DNA from: Coprinopsis marcescibilis
Lineage: Eukaryota; Basidiomycota; Agaricomycetes; Agaricales; Psathyrellaceae
Length of the DNA stretch: 64,000 bases
NCBI GenBank assembly: GCA_004369085.1
Contig: ML210162.1
Coordinates: 1-64,000, forward strand
Reading direction: 5' to 3'
Part shown: in pieces, positions 36,510 through 47,374 of the stretch
How positions within the stretch are numbered: the stretch's first letter is position 1
Layout: the number at the start of each line of letters is the position of its first letter
The notes under the pieces: model-generated
Seen by the model: only the letters and a program-made list of their open reading frames with translations
The model's database searches: none
Told to the model about the DNA's origin: nothing
Translations under genes and position numbers: made by a program

Positions 36510-39500
36510 CTACTTGTCTGCAGACGTCAACCAGTTCTCCGTCTCCGGGAACATCGTTGCTACAATTACGGTCAGTGGAGGCAATTAGCGGTCCAACATG
36601 ATGGAATAAATTACCTATCCGCCTGTATAGTGTTTCAATCAAGAGACTCCTGATATAGTTTGCGACGGGGGTAAATAAACCAGCTTGAACTCGCTTTGAC
36701 AGTACGTGATAATGAGGAGCACTGGTATTCAAGAAGTCAGCCAACAACGACCAGCTGGGGAGGGGTATTCACGCACATGTGAGTGGCCTCTGCAATGGCA
36801 AGTCTGATTTCTGATATCGCAATCTCAGCGTTTGGATTCACTTCCTGTTCGATCTGCACTATCTTCTCAACCAGATCTTCGATCTGTGGAGTGTAAGCAT
36901 GCTCCTTCAGCATTATGGACATGGACGAACCTGTACGTCAAAGTTGTCACGAAACCCGAGATAATAAGTGACACCATAGAACCCTGTATTTAATTCAGTA
37001 AAAGAAATACAAGCGAGCGAATTCTGCCTCACCGTCTAGAGACCGCACTTTGGTAACGATGTACTGCTCGTTCTTAGGGACGCGTGCAAGTGGGGTAACA
37101 CAAACCGACAGGAAAATCTGAAAATAAATCTCAGCAAGAGGTCACACGCAATACATCCCGTTACGAACCACAACACGAGGAAGCGCAGGCCATTGTCGCA
37201 CAAATCCTAAACACCACAGCTCACGTCATCATTGCATCCTGCCGTAGAAACAGTCATTCAACCCACCAACAAACGTGTGCGGAACGCCTTTGCCCTGCGA
37301 GATTTTGTGGAAAATCGCACAAGTCGATATTCTAACGAGTTCTTTGCGAGGTTCAGACCCATCTTCCTGTTTCTCCTGCTCCGAAGATGAAACATCCCCA
37401 TTGGTTTTGTGCAAAAAGTAGCCAGATTTGCCACTATTATCAGATGATTCGATACCATCAGATTCGTCTGGGTCTGCATAGAGTCCGATAAAGTGACGAA
37501 GGTTCATCCGGTTCACGCCGTCGAATTTGTCTTCTAAGGCCTTGCCCCATGTCCAGAGAACCATCAGAAGCGCCCTAAGAGTTTTCTGTCAACACAGTCC
37601 AGGGTATACCACACGGATGCACACGTACAGCACGATGCCAAGCATGAGGGGGACCCAAGCTCCATGGGGAACCTTCTTCGCCGAAGCGCCCCAGAAAGCA
37701 CCTAGGAACAAGCCATAAGCACATATTCAAGTTATACACGCAGAAAAAGCGAAGTCTCTGTACCATCGATGAACCCAAAGAACAGGAAGAACACCGCGCC
37801 CACAATAATGGGCCACTTCTTCACGTAGAACATTTGGATGGCCAAAAGACCAGTGGTCGAGAGCATCACAGTGGCCACTGCAAAGCCATATGCGTTCGTC
37901 AAGTTGGAAAGGTTGGAGAAGGCTCCGACGAGGACGATGGTGACGATCATCAGAATCCAGTTCACAACAGGGACATATACTTGGCCTTGTATGGTCTCGG
38001 AGGTATGGTGCATGCGAATTGGGGGCAGCGATTTCAGGTTGATGACCTGTTGCACCAAGCTGAACGTCGCGGTAATCATGGCCTGCGATGCGATGAGCTG
38101 AATATGCCAGTTAGTTGAGGCAATCGAAGTGGATGCAACTAACAAGCTCACCGTTGCCAACACCGCGAACACAAATACAATCCTGCAATATATGTGAAAT
38201 CGTCATCGTTGCCGGATGATCGTGAACTTACCAGTAAAGAGGGCCATTGATGGGTCCGGGGATTGTTCGATAAAATATGTTATCCATGACGTTGGAACCT
38301 TCCTGTATGAGGCGGGCCCCTTGACCAAGGTACGCAAGTACGAGACTAGGATACGCAATGAAGCAGAATGAGAACTGTGTGGCATGACATCAGCGATGCC
38401 AATGTCTTGAAGGGAATGAAGAGTGACTGACTCGAATTGAAGCACGGTTGAATTGGCCGAGACTACGTGAATTGTTAAATGCGCTCGCTCAGAGACTTCA
38501 TAATGAGAAAAACGCACTTGGCAAAGATGGCTTCACACCCAGTGACTGCTAGTAGAATTCCTGCCATGAGGTCGTAGTTCTTCGTTCGGACGAACACTGA
38601 GAGAAATGGTTAGAAGACGAAAGTTCAGGGTTTTGATATAACACTTACAAAGTATAGCCCGAGAGGGGTCAAAAGCTCGGAAAACACCAGGAAACGTGGT
38701 GATGTTGTAGATTCCCGTCCCGGCCAGAAGTAAGAACCAAATCAAGGAGACTGTAGAATGAATTAATCATTGAGAGACCATAAAAAAAAGGACGCGGACC
38801 TGGCGCAAATGTGAAGGCTAGCCTGGCGGTTCCTAGTTGTTGTGCAAAGAATAGCACCACGATGAAGGCCTATCGGATGCCGAATAAGTTGTGGACCAGG
38901 GGTAACCTTGGTGGACGGCTTACAATGGAGATCGGGATGATGTTGCTCACGACCGAGGGCTGAGCTACGCCAATACCTCCAACTGCGCTCGTAACCGAAA
39001 CAGCAGGAGTCAATGCACCATCCGCCATAGTCAGTCTGGAATGCGCATTAAGATCAACCAGAGCTGGTGTCAAGTGAGGCTTGTTGAACTTACGCTGTGC
39101 CGAATAGACACTGTGCGAATGCATAAGTATACATGTGCTAGCCAAGGACGAAGTAGAATGTAATCACCCAAAGTAAGAGGGGGAATTGAATTTTTTGTTT
39201 GAAAGTCTGTTTCTTCACATGGGGCTTGAAGTCTTGACTGTCTCCGGTAAGGGCCCTGTCTTCACCAAAGTCCTGCTCCGTACGAGGATAGATGCCCTGA
39301 TACAGGGCAAAGGAACCTCCTTCTCCTGCGAAACCATAGCTTGGTCAGAGTCGAACGGGTAGGGAGAGATCCCTGACTCACCCTCAGTAGTGCTAAAGTA
39401 GAGCGAGACAAACACCTATTCTCGGGCACACAATGTTCAGTAAAGTCGCAAACCCAGACCTGAAGGGAGATCGCACATATTTTATAAGCGGGAGGAGGGT

Positions 39501-39767
39501 GAGCGACCAGATGATGGCGCTGATGCCGCCGATGACATCCTCTTGGGAGGGTACTTCACCAGATGCAGGCCAGATTCCGTTTAGAACATATAGTGGGGAA
39601 GTTCCTATATCTGAGTAGATGATGCCTGGGGGAGACGGTGTGAAGTCCAAGCTTACACTTTCAGAGCCGCAGAGCTTACCTAGGGTTTGGAAGCTTAGAG
39701 CGGCAAGAGCCAATCCACTGACGCTAACGGGAGCGCGCTTCGAGTTGATGTCGACGACGTCCTTCAT
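36510..39767 (-). CDS. HAK/KUP family high-affinity potassium transporter
   Basis: Plasma-membrane K+ uptake system (K+/H+ symport in the family). More than ten exons. Seen: LALAALSFQTLGIIYSDIGT followed by SPLYVLNGIWP, the family signature near TM1. Then VIGGISAIIWSLTLLPLIKY, ALYQGIYPRTEQDF, TMADGALTPAVSVTSAVGGI, VRTKNYDLMAGILLAVTGCE, and several hydrophobic spans (for example PVVNWILMIVTIVLVGAFSN and YGFAVATVMLSTTGLLAIQM). A cytosolic C-terminal domain follows, with VIFLSVCVTPLARVP, FYGVTYYLGFRDNFDV, FTPVANYIRSLLIETLYRRI and a terminal FPETENWLTSADK at 36510. The C-terminus is a little shorter than the usual ending that follows this segment. Confidence 0.94.
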
Positions 39768-40529
39768 GGCCGCAACAATGCCATTCGCTTTGCACGCAGG
39801 TGAGAATCTTTATAGCTGCCAGTATTGTGTTTGTGCTTGTCGCATGTTCCATGTTTTCACTTTGACAATCAGTCCTAGGCTGTGCATTCTCTGCCCTGCT
39901 TGCTTTGTTTAACATGTGAGAACCTGTCAATGATAGTGAGAACGATAGTATTTGTACGTACCTTATTGAATGATAGCGAAACTCGCTCAAAAGTTGCACG
40001 TCGGAAACGATTGAGGGATTTTAGCCAGGAGATACCGGTGTTCTAGTGGGACAAGAAAATCATCTGGTGCTTCCAAAATTTCGAGAGACATTGTAGCTAT
40101 CAAGGCTGTGCGTATAGAGCCGACCGCAGAAGGGATAACCTTGAGAAACAACCTTGGATATCGCCGAGAGAGGCTGCCAATAGATCCCTTTCTCGCTTAT
40201 CGCGAAATAGAAACCGCGAGTAGATCCTTTCCATGTAGAACGAAGAGATGTTAACATCCTATGATGTTCAATGTCTGCACGACATGAGGCCTATGCACTC
40301 CTAAACGCCTGCAAAGGTTGTTAGGATTGGGGTGTCTGGCCAGGCTCTGAACCTCCCATCTGCTGTCCATTTAGCTGTTGCAATACATTAAGCGTCTCCG
40401 TGCGTAGACTCTGGATCCCGAGCAATCTGAAGCGGACCTGAATGTGTTAACCGTAGCTATTCGAGAGCAACATAACAGAGGTGGCAAGGTCTGACAAGAA
40501 ATCTACCTCGACGCGTTCAAGTTTGCTGC
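39768..40529. other. 5' flank of the potassium transporter
   Basis: Promoter and leader of the HAK gene up to the inserted element. Short frames only. Confidence 0.45.
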
Positions 40530-40560
40530 TACAGTCGACACCGTCTTAAACCATACCGGT
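40530..40560 (+). repeat. left terminal inverted repeat
   Basis: 31 bp beginning TACAGTCGACACCGTCTTAA; pairs with 41211-41241 with three mismatches (positions 20, 21 and 27 from the end). Confidence 0.9.
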
Positions 40561-40905
40561 GCTAACCCATAAACCGGGAAATCCCATACATTTTGAGATC
40601 CCCCACCCTCGTTCCCACCCAAATCCACAAAAAATCCCATAAACCCTTGAAACCCCATAACCCATACCCTGGAGAGGGGGTGGTAATCCCATAAATCACG
40701 CAAAAATCATGATTTTTACCCCTTTTGAGAGCGTGATGGTAACACGCGATAACTTGAATGCACATTTCTTGCGTTATTTTGACGGAATTCATATGATTTT
40801 AGCATCACCGTACCCCATATGTAGCTGCTCATGATGCATCCGATGAGTCGATGATGTGTCAAACTTGTGTCAAACTCTCCTGTTAATTCAGCATGCTGAG
40901 CAACA

Positions 40906-41104
40906 ATGGCATCTGTTACACTCGAGATATTGCAACAAGGCCTCCAGAAATTGTCTCAAAATCATGAACAGCGGCGGAATGAACTCACTGAGAGGTTAAA
41001 GAAGGGTGATAAGCTCTCTCCTAGCCTCCTTGAAGTGGGATCTCAGGTTGGAGGAGGCGAAGACTAAGAGGGATACGCGAATTACTGATTTTTTCAAGAA
41101 ATAG
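40906..41104 (+). pseudogene. transposase C-terminal remnant inside the element
   Basis: An ATG at 40906 opens a 53-codon frame (MASVTLEILQQGLQKLSQNH, coiled and charged) that stops at 41065. A second frame overlapping it runs to the stop at 41102-41104 and encodes KTKRDTRITDFFKK. The ITDFFKK ending resembles PCNA-binding (PIP-box-like) tails reported for pogo-type transposases. The two frames together look like a frameshifted C-terminal end of a lost transposase. The assignment to pogo rather than another Tc1/mariner branch is inference. Confidence 0.5.
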
Positions 41105-41210
41105 ACTACATTCAATACAAGACCCTATATTATGGGAATTTTTTTCTATTTACGGAAGTCCCCTCCTGAACCCATACCCCGTGAAATCCCATAACCTTGG
41201 GCTTCCCCCA

Positions 41211-41241
41211 ACCGTTATGGGATAAGACGGTGTCGACTGTA
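41211..41241 (-). repeat. right terminal inverted repeat
   Basis: 31 bp ending ATAAGACGGTGTCGACTGTA; inverted partner of 40530-40560. It is followed directly by TTCTTTCGG, so no longer target duplication than TA is visible. Confidence 0.9.
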
Positions 41242-41556
41242 TTCTTTCGGCAATACTAGGGGAGATCACTGATCGGTGTTCCGGAATCACCGGCCGTCCT
41301 CAGCTCATTTGGAACAAGCCCCTAATTGAGTCTTCTGATCGTCACCGCATCGGAAGGGCAACATGCCTGAACATGGTCGACAAGAGCGCTCAGGGCTCTA
41401 ATCATATCTACAGGTCCGATCACTCGAAGCACAGAAGTGTGGTTCTCAGCTCTGTGGGTCATCTGCGTATCCTAGGACCTTAAAGTTACAGGGCGGGTAG
41501 GACACAACTGAATCCGACGCCTCTTTCAAAACCTCGCCACAATACCAAAAGTGTTG
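41242..41556. other. 5' flank of the GTPase-kinase gene
   Basis: About 315 bp between the element's right end and the start codon at 41557; presumed promoter. No clear motif. Confidence 0.45.
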
Positions 41557-44013
41557 ATGGACCCTTCGGAAAAGCCAGCTAGAAAGCGAAGAATCGCTAT
41601 AGTGGGATCTCGGGGGGTTGGTACGCACCTGGGATTCTCATTACTAGACTCAGTACTCAGTTCTCATGACGTCGCAGATAAATCAAGTTTGATCACCCAA
41701 TTTGTTGAGGTAAATTACTTGAATCTCTGGCCAGCATCTATACAAATAACGATGAAATATGCAGAACCATTTTGTCGAGACGTACTACCCTACGATCGAA
41801 TCAACTTTTAACAAAGTTATCACCTATGCTGGCGTCAACTATGACTGTGATTTAATAGATACGGTAAGCCCAAGTTGCACATGCCACCAATGGGTCTGCC
41901 AGTTTCGTTGACGGATAGTACTATAGGCTGGACAAGACGAATACTCAGTTCTATCGGCAAGAAATGCAGTGAATACTCATGCGTATATGTTGGTTTATTC
42001 TATCACAAGCAGGAATTCACTCGACATGGCGGTCCTGGTCCATGAAAAAATCCTGGACTTTACGGGACTGGACTCGTTTCCGTGTGTGTTTGTTGGGAAC
42101 AAATGTCACGAACACCAGTCGTACGCGTTTCCTGTTTCGACATCCCCGCTGGTACTCATGGCCCACGTTCAGGCGGCAAGTGTCCAGAGAAGAAGGACGA
42201 ACCCGTGCAAAAGAACGAAATGCAGCATGGATTGAGACAAGCACCAAGTTCAATGAGAATGTAGGTGAGACGGACATGAGTTTCTTCCGTAGGCCAACCC
42301 TAATGCATTGACAACAAGAGGCAGCATTTTCACTCTGTGTTGAGGAGATCCACCTTGCTGCAGAACGTGAACGCCGACAACAATCCGCCCCTTCGCGATC
42401 GGGTCTATTGGGGAAAATATTTAACAGCACTTCCGAAAAGCCGCAGAAGTGGCTAGACGAAGATTCTACTCTTGCTCAAAAGGTTGTTTCGCTGCAATCT
42501 CACATCTATAAGTGCGTAGAAAGGGATAAACCCGGTGAGGCAGAGGATTGTGTCATACAAATGCGCCATCTGTTCCTCTCTTTGACCTCCGAGACGGCTT
42601 CTCGAGACATCACAAGCAAGTCTGACAGTCAAGCAATCCTCAACACACTGCAATGGGTATGACTGTCCGCCATCTTTGTGGTCAATTCTTCTTCTTCTAA
42701 ATGTCGGTTTAGCTGTTGGACTACCCGATGAATTTGGAAAGCCAAAATCGGGGCAATACAAAACTGGTACACCTGCTGCTTCGTCTATCGAAGAGATACG
42801 ACAGCTATCCTCAATGCCTAGTTTTGCGTGGGGTTCTCAAGAGTGGGGATCAACCGCTGGCCGCAGGCCATTTTGGAGAGGTTTGGAAAGGTCAATTCCT
42901 CGAGCAACCCATCTGCCTCAAAGTAGTACGGTTGTATCAGAATTCTGATGCTCACCGGTTGATAAAGGTATGCGGCCCTAGTCCCATAATAGCTGGGATA
43001 TAGTTTGAAAGTACGCTGGCTCACTCTCATTCTGCCCTTCCTAGGCGTTTTCGCGAGAAGCGATTATATGGAGCCACCTGTCCCACGATAATCTGCTGCC
43101 TTTCTATGGGATGTACCAGCTAGAGGACAATTCCAACCGAATATGTTTGGTATCGCCTTGGATGGATAACGGAACACTTCGGGAACATATTGGACACAAT
43201 CCAAGAAGCAACCGATTATGGCTGGTTGGTACCTTGTCCATTCTGAACTCACGGAAACACTGACATGGCCAAATGGGCCCTTTCTTTAGCTCTCAGACGT
43301 AGCTTCCGGCCTCGCCTACCTCCACGAGCAAAGTGTGACTCACGGCGATCTGAAGGGTGTGAGTATTACTGCCAATACATATGAAGTATCAAGCTAAATT
43401 TATACCAACTGGTTGCAGCAAAACATCTTGGTCTCAAAGTTCGGAAGGGCCTGTTTAGCTGACTTTGGTCTGTCCAGAGCGACCGAGGCGCAGACATCGC
43501 ATTGGGGATCTGGCTCCACCACTCACGCTGTAGGCACGGTGAGATGGCAGGCCCCAGAGCTGTTTGACCCGGACCTTGATAATCCTAAACCGACTGCAGC
43601 AAGCGATGTTTATTCATTTTCCTGTGTATGCTATGAGGTATGTTTAGAACTGCTTACCCACGTCCACTGATCTTCATCTTGGGAAGGCCTTCACAGGAGA
43701 GATCCCGTTCTACGAGTATCCTAGAGACGCAACTGTCATCGCATTTGTGACACGAGGACGGCGTCCAACCAAGCCTTCCCCCTTTTCCCATGGCTTGACC
43801 ATGGACTTTTGGACGCTCATGGAAATGTGCTGGAGCAGCGAACCTAGCAAACGGCCCATTGTGGTCCAAGTGCTACAGCAGCCAGTGTTTAGGGAGTTGG
43901 AAGACAACCGACCAGAGGGGCAGGCATACATTTTATCTCTGTCGCAGTTTCGAAGATCTGTTTACGGGGGCTCACAGAGCGGGCGGGGTCTCTCTAGCTG
44001 GTTGAAATGGTGA
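41557..44013 (+). CDS. Rheb-like GTPase domain fused to TKL protein kinase
   Basis: Eleven exons join to 1863 nt, 620 residues, with no stop, so the two halves are one gene model. Residues about 12-175 are a Rheb/Ras-like domain: IAIVGSRGVDKSSLITQFVE, NHFVETYYPTIESTFNK, LIDTAGQDEYSVLSARN, FVGNKCHEHQS, WIETSTKFNENV. The P-loop has Asp22 where Ras proteins have Gly (GxxxxGKS), and the base-specifying NKxD reads N123-K-C-H126. There is no CaaX box because the frame continues. After a linker rich in helix, residues about 320-590 form a kinase: GHFGEVWKG, Lys341 in CLKVVR, THGDLKGQN (Asp436), ADFGLS (Asp454), QAPELF, and PIVVQVLQQP in the last lobe. All catalytic residues are present. The tail reads NRPEGQAYILSLSQFRRSV. 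It likely uses a nucleotide-impaired Ras-like domain as a regulatory or docking part. Confidence 0.9.
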
Positions 44014-44318
44014 TTTTGTATACAAACGGGGTGCTATAATTGGCAACTATTCCTTTTTTAATGTTAAGACGGGATTTTGGTGCATTAGGAAGAGGTCCCT
44101 CAAACTCAATTATTTATGACCTCATGAGATGACGATCGAACATTGACCTGGCCTGCGGCTTTAATCGGCAAGGTTGAAACTCAGCTTAGCCTCCGCAGCG
44201 GATACTGCCGGCTGTGCAAACTGTGCTTGGCACCGCTGTTCCTGTTCTGACGCTACGTCGCCATCGTCCAAGTCGTTCTCTATAACACTTTTAAACGCTA
44301 CCAGACATAAATTATACC
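44014..44318. other. spacer upstream of VMA3
   Basis: About 305 bp: kinase 3' flank and VMA3 promoter/leader. Nothing else seen. Confidence 0.5.
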
Positions 44319-45328
44319 ATGCCGTCCGATCTCTGCCCCGTATATGCCCCCTTCTTCAGCGCTATGGTCAGTATCTTTGTCTGTTGCCTTCTCTTGGGCC
44401 TAAGCTAACCATTTTGTCATCGCAACTAGGGCTGCACCGCTGCCATTGTCTTCACTTGTACGTTGCGTTGGATTTACTGCTGAGCTGCGTGTGCGGTTGT
44501 GGACTATGGGCAAATTGCTGACCTGGCTCGTCTTCTGTTGGGAATGAACAGGCATAGGTGCTAGGTTCGTTTTCGAATTACGTCGTGACGCGTAGTTGTG
44601 GTCTGACTCTCTCCCCCCTTCCGACTGCAGCTATGGAACTGCCAAGTCTGGTGTCGGTATCTCAGCCATGTCCGTGCTTCGACCGGACATGATGATGAAG
44701 TGCTCGATTCCAGTCGTCATGGCTGGTATCATTGCCGTGAGTTGGCATTGTCTGCGCGCGCAGTCCTGTGCGTCCGCGATTCAGCAATGCTAAAATTTCT
44801 GTCTACCTCCAGATCTACGGCCTTGTCGTCTCGGTCCTCATTGCTGGTGATCGTATGTGCTGGTTGTTTGTCGATGTGGCGTTTAGTTGATTTTGAACAC
44901 CTCCAGTTTCTGTGAACATGACCCTCGCACAAGGTTTCGTTCAACTCGGTGCTGGTCTCTCTGTCGGACTTGCTGGTCTCGCTGCTGGCTTTGCTGTCGG
45001 AATCGTTGGTGATGCTGGTGTCCGTGGAACCGCTCAACAACCTCGTCTCTTCGTCGGAATGGTCTGTGGACGTTTGTTGGAGCCAATGAGATGGACACTG
45101 ACATTTCTGCCCTCTTCACCAGATCCTCATCCTCATTTTCTCCGAAGTCTTGGGTCTCTACGGTGCGTCTAACAGCTATTTCGATTCCTGGGAGGCCTGC
45201 TGAAGCGAATATTTCAGGTCTCATTGTCGCTTTGATCATGAACACCAAGGCGCAGTCTATGACAGGGGTGAGCCATTTATTTCTGCATCATGACGGGAGT
45301 TTGGAGCTAATGTCATTTTTAGTGCTAA
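44319..45328 (+). CDS. VMA3: V-ATPase proteolipid subunit c
   Basis: Forms the proton-carrying rotor ring of the vacuolar ATPase V0 sector. Nine exons give about 160 residues and four transmembrane helices. Seen: [25 protein letters not shown], then IGAS from a 13-nt micro-exon (44552-44564). Next come [67 protein letters not shown], then [20 protein letters not shown]. The essential membrane Glu lies in [13 protein letters not shown]. The last exon adds only a Cys codon and the stop (KAQSMTGC). The micro-exon is needed to keep the frame and to restore the family sequence, so it is well supported. Confidence 0.97.
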
Positions 45329-45712
45329 ATCTGAGCGCTTTGCGTTAGCGACAGACATGGTCCTTCAGGCTTCCATAGGGTTGACTCGGTCGAAGAAGGA
45401 TTTCGGCGACCATCTAGCTATGTAGTCAGGACGTTTCTGGGACTACATCTTCCCATTTGTTATACACTAGTTGATTCGCTACTCCTGTACCAAATGCAAT
45501 ATGCTATCGAGCACGCTATACCTTCACTGAACAAAAAATCTCAGACAACGTCAACTAAGCTTTGTTCATTCATTCGTTGTCTCCCAAATCAGGCACCGCG
45601 AAGTAATTAGACCGACCAGCGGCGTGGGAACTTGTCCAGTTTCCCTCTCGGCTGTCAGCCACATCCAGCGTCGCCAACGACGCCTTCCTCGCCCCCGACG
45701 GTCTCTGGTCCA
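45329..45712. other. spacer downstream of VMA3
   Basis: About 380 bp, VMA3 3' UTR and next promoter. A minus-strand frame over 45570-45878 is a shadow of the downstream gene. Confidence 0.5.
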
Positions 45713-47024
45713 ATGGATTCTGACCGAAAGTCAAACGTATCCTCGTTCTATCAGGCCCATGCGACTTCTGGTGATGCACTGAACTCCGAGCTTCCCAGGG
45801 TGTCAAGCGGTGCTGCCGGACGGGCAAATCATCCCAGAGATGATGTGTCCTCGTTTTACAACCCAGAGCGCACTTCAATGGACCAGCTAAACAGTAACAA
45901 GATGTCTGCAGGCTACAACCGCAATTCCTACTTCAACATGGGTCGAGAGGAGCCTGTCAAGGGGGGAAAGGACGAGGAGGAGGCCTGGGATGTATATGCA
46001 GACTTTAACAATGCAGGACCTCGTTATAACTCTGCGCCTCTGGCCAGCCCTACTGTGGCCTCAAATGGGTGCGAAGCTTCATCTTATCGGTTAACGCCTA
46101 CTGACTTTGGTGCAGGTACCAACAGCTTACCACACCCAAGTCGGCACTCCCCCCTGGTGCAGAGACCCTCGACGACAATGGCAACAAGGTGGAGATGGTT
46201 ACTGTACCAGCGCTGGGTGCAGAGTGGGGCAAAGACGAGCTGCGAGACATGACCAAAAGTGGTCGGAAAGAGAAGAAGCGGGACCGTCGAAGAGCATTCT
46301 GGAAATCTTGGAATCGAGACCAACGGGGTCTGTGCGGCAAGTACTTTACACGCAAGGTTCTCGTATTCTTCCTGTTTGGACTGTGTGCAGCGTGCGTTGT
46401 ATTCGTGTTTCGTCTTAATGTGATTGTGCTAACATTGGCCTTAGAATCGGTATCGTCCTGGCATTCACCATTCCTCGCGTGCCCGCATTCTCTTTCAACT
46501 CGTCAACACCGTTGGCCGCCGCAACGGGCGCATGGGCAGACGCAGTGCCGGTCATCTTTTCGCGCGCACCAGCCAACTTTTCCTTCCCCGCCTTTGCAGC
46601 GCTGCAGCTCGACACCAATGCCAATTTCCTCCCTCTCAACTTTAAGCACCTCAAAGCCGATGTTTTCGATATCAGCACAGGGAGGCAAGTCGGCACTGGT
46701 GATCTGGGCCAACGCACGATCCCTGCCAAGGGATTCCCGAGAATCCTTCTCCCTCTGAATATCACCTATATTGCTCGCAACGACAGTGACCAGACATGGG
46801 CCAGCTGGTACAACGCTTGCAAGAATAAAGAGACATACCCCGATGGGAAGCGACCTCGTAAGTGCATCAATCGCCAACTAGCCATATACTAAACATTGAC
46901 TTTAGCTCTGCAATTCCGTCTACTCCTCGACATGAGTATCATGGGCTTGCCCGGGAATCCCCAAACGACAGCACAAATAGCCAATGCCGAATGCCCCATC
47001 GAACTGGACCTCAATGCTAGCTAA
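45713..47024 (+). CDS. single-pass membrane protein, LEA14-like extracellular part
   Basis: Conserved basidiomycete type II membrane protein of unknown role. Four exons. The cytosolic N-terminus is Ser/Asn-rich (MDSDRKSNVSSFYQAHATSG). A basic stretch (RKEKKRDRRRAFWKSWNRDQ) precedes a transmembrane helix made across a splice (VLVFFLFGLCAA joined to IGIVLAFTIPRVPAF). The outer part contains NSSTPLAAATGAW, ANFSFPAFAALQLDTNANFL, FDISTGRQVGTGDLGQRTIP, FPRILLPLNITYIARNDSDQ, and a last exon LLLDMSIMGLPGNPQTT, with several N-glycosylation sequons. The beta-rich ...IPAKGF...ILLPLNI pattern resembles LEA_2/WHy domains; this is inference. Start at the first ATG of the frame. Confidence 0.85.
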
Positions 47025-47374
47025 ACGGCCGTTACACACCCATCACTTACATCATGTCTGCCATATGGAAACGCTGCGTAACGATGCGGATGGCACGTAT
47101 TCTCCCTCCCTGTAGACCTCGTTATGTGCACTCTGGACACTTTCTACCGACATTTATATGCACGATCATTTCACACACTCTCTCGTTTTTGCATAGCACT
47201 TTACGGCACGTATAATTTAGGACAAGTCTTTCTATCGTTTTCAAGGTTTCAGTCAGGCACTTGCTACCCGTATCTATCGCTTTCATACCGTCTTATTCAC
47301 GATAATCTAGGGACCACTACACCAGAAAATAACATTTGCACGGAATCGCTGGATTAATATCCGGGTATGCTTAC
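47025..47374. other. convergent 3' intergenic region
   Basis: Between two convergent stop codons; 3' UTRs. Nothing else seen. Confidence 0.5.

Larger units (their letters stand above)
40530..41241. mobile_element. non-autonomous Tc1/mariner-like DNA transposon with TIRs
   Basis: A 712-bp unit bounded by 31-bp terminal inverted repeats. TACAGTCGACACCGTCTTA opens the left end and its reverse complement closes the right end, matching 28 of 31 positions. If TA is taken as the target-site duplication, the element proper starts CAGTCGACACC, as Tc1/mariner superfamily elements do. Sub-terminal zones at both ends carry repeated CCCATA/AATCCCATAA words, possible transposase-binding sites. It contains only a short coding remnant, so it could move only with a transposase supplied elsewhere. 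It lies between the divergent HAK and GTPase-kinase genes. Confidence 0.85.

Noticed and set aside
44729..45248. Minus-strand Asp/Ser/Thr-rich frames opposite VMA3
   Set aside because: Antisense shadows of a gene whose exons match a known family.
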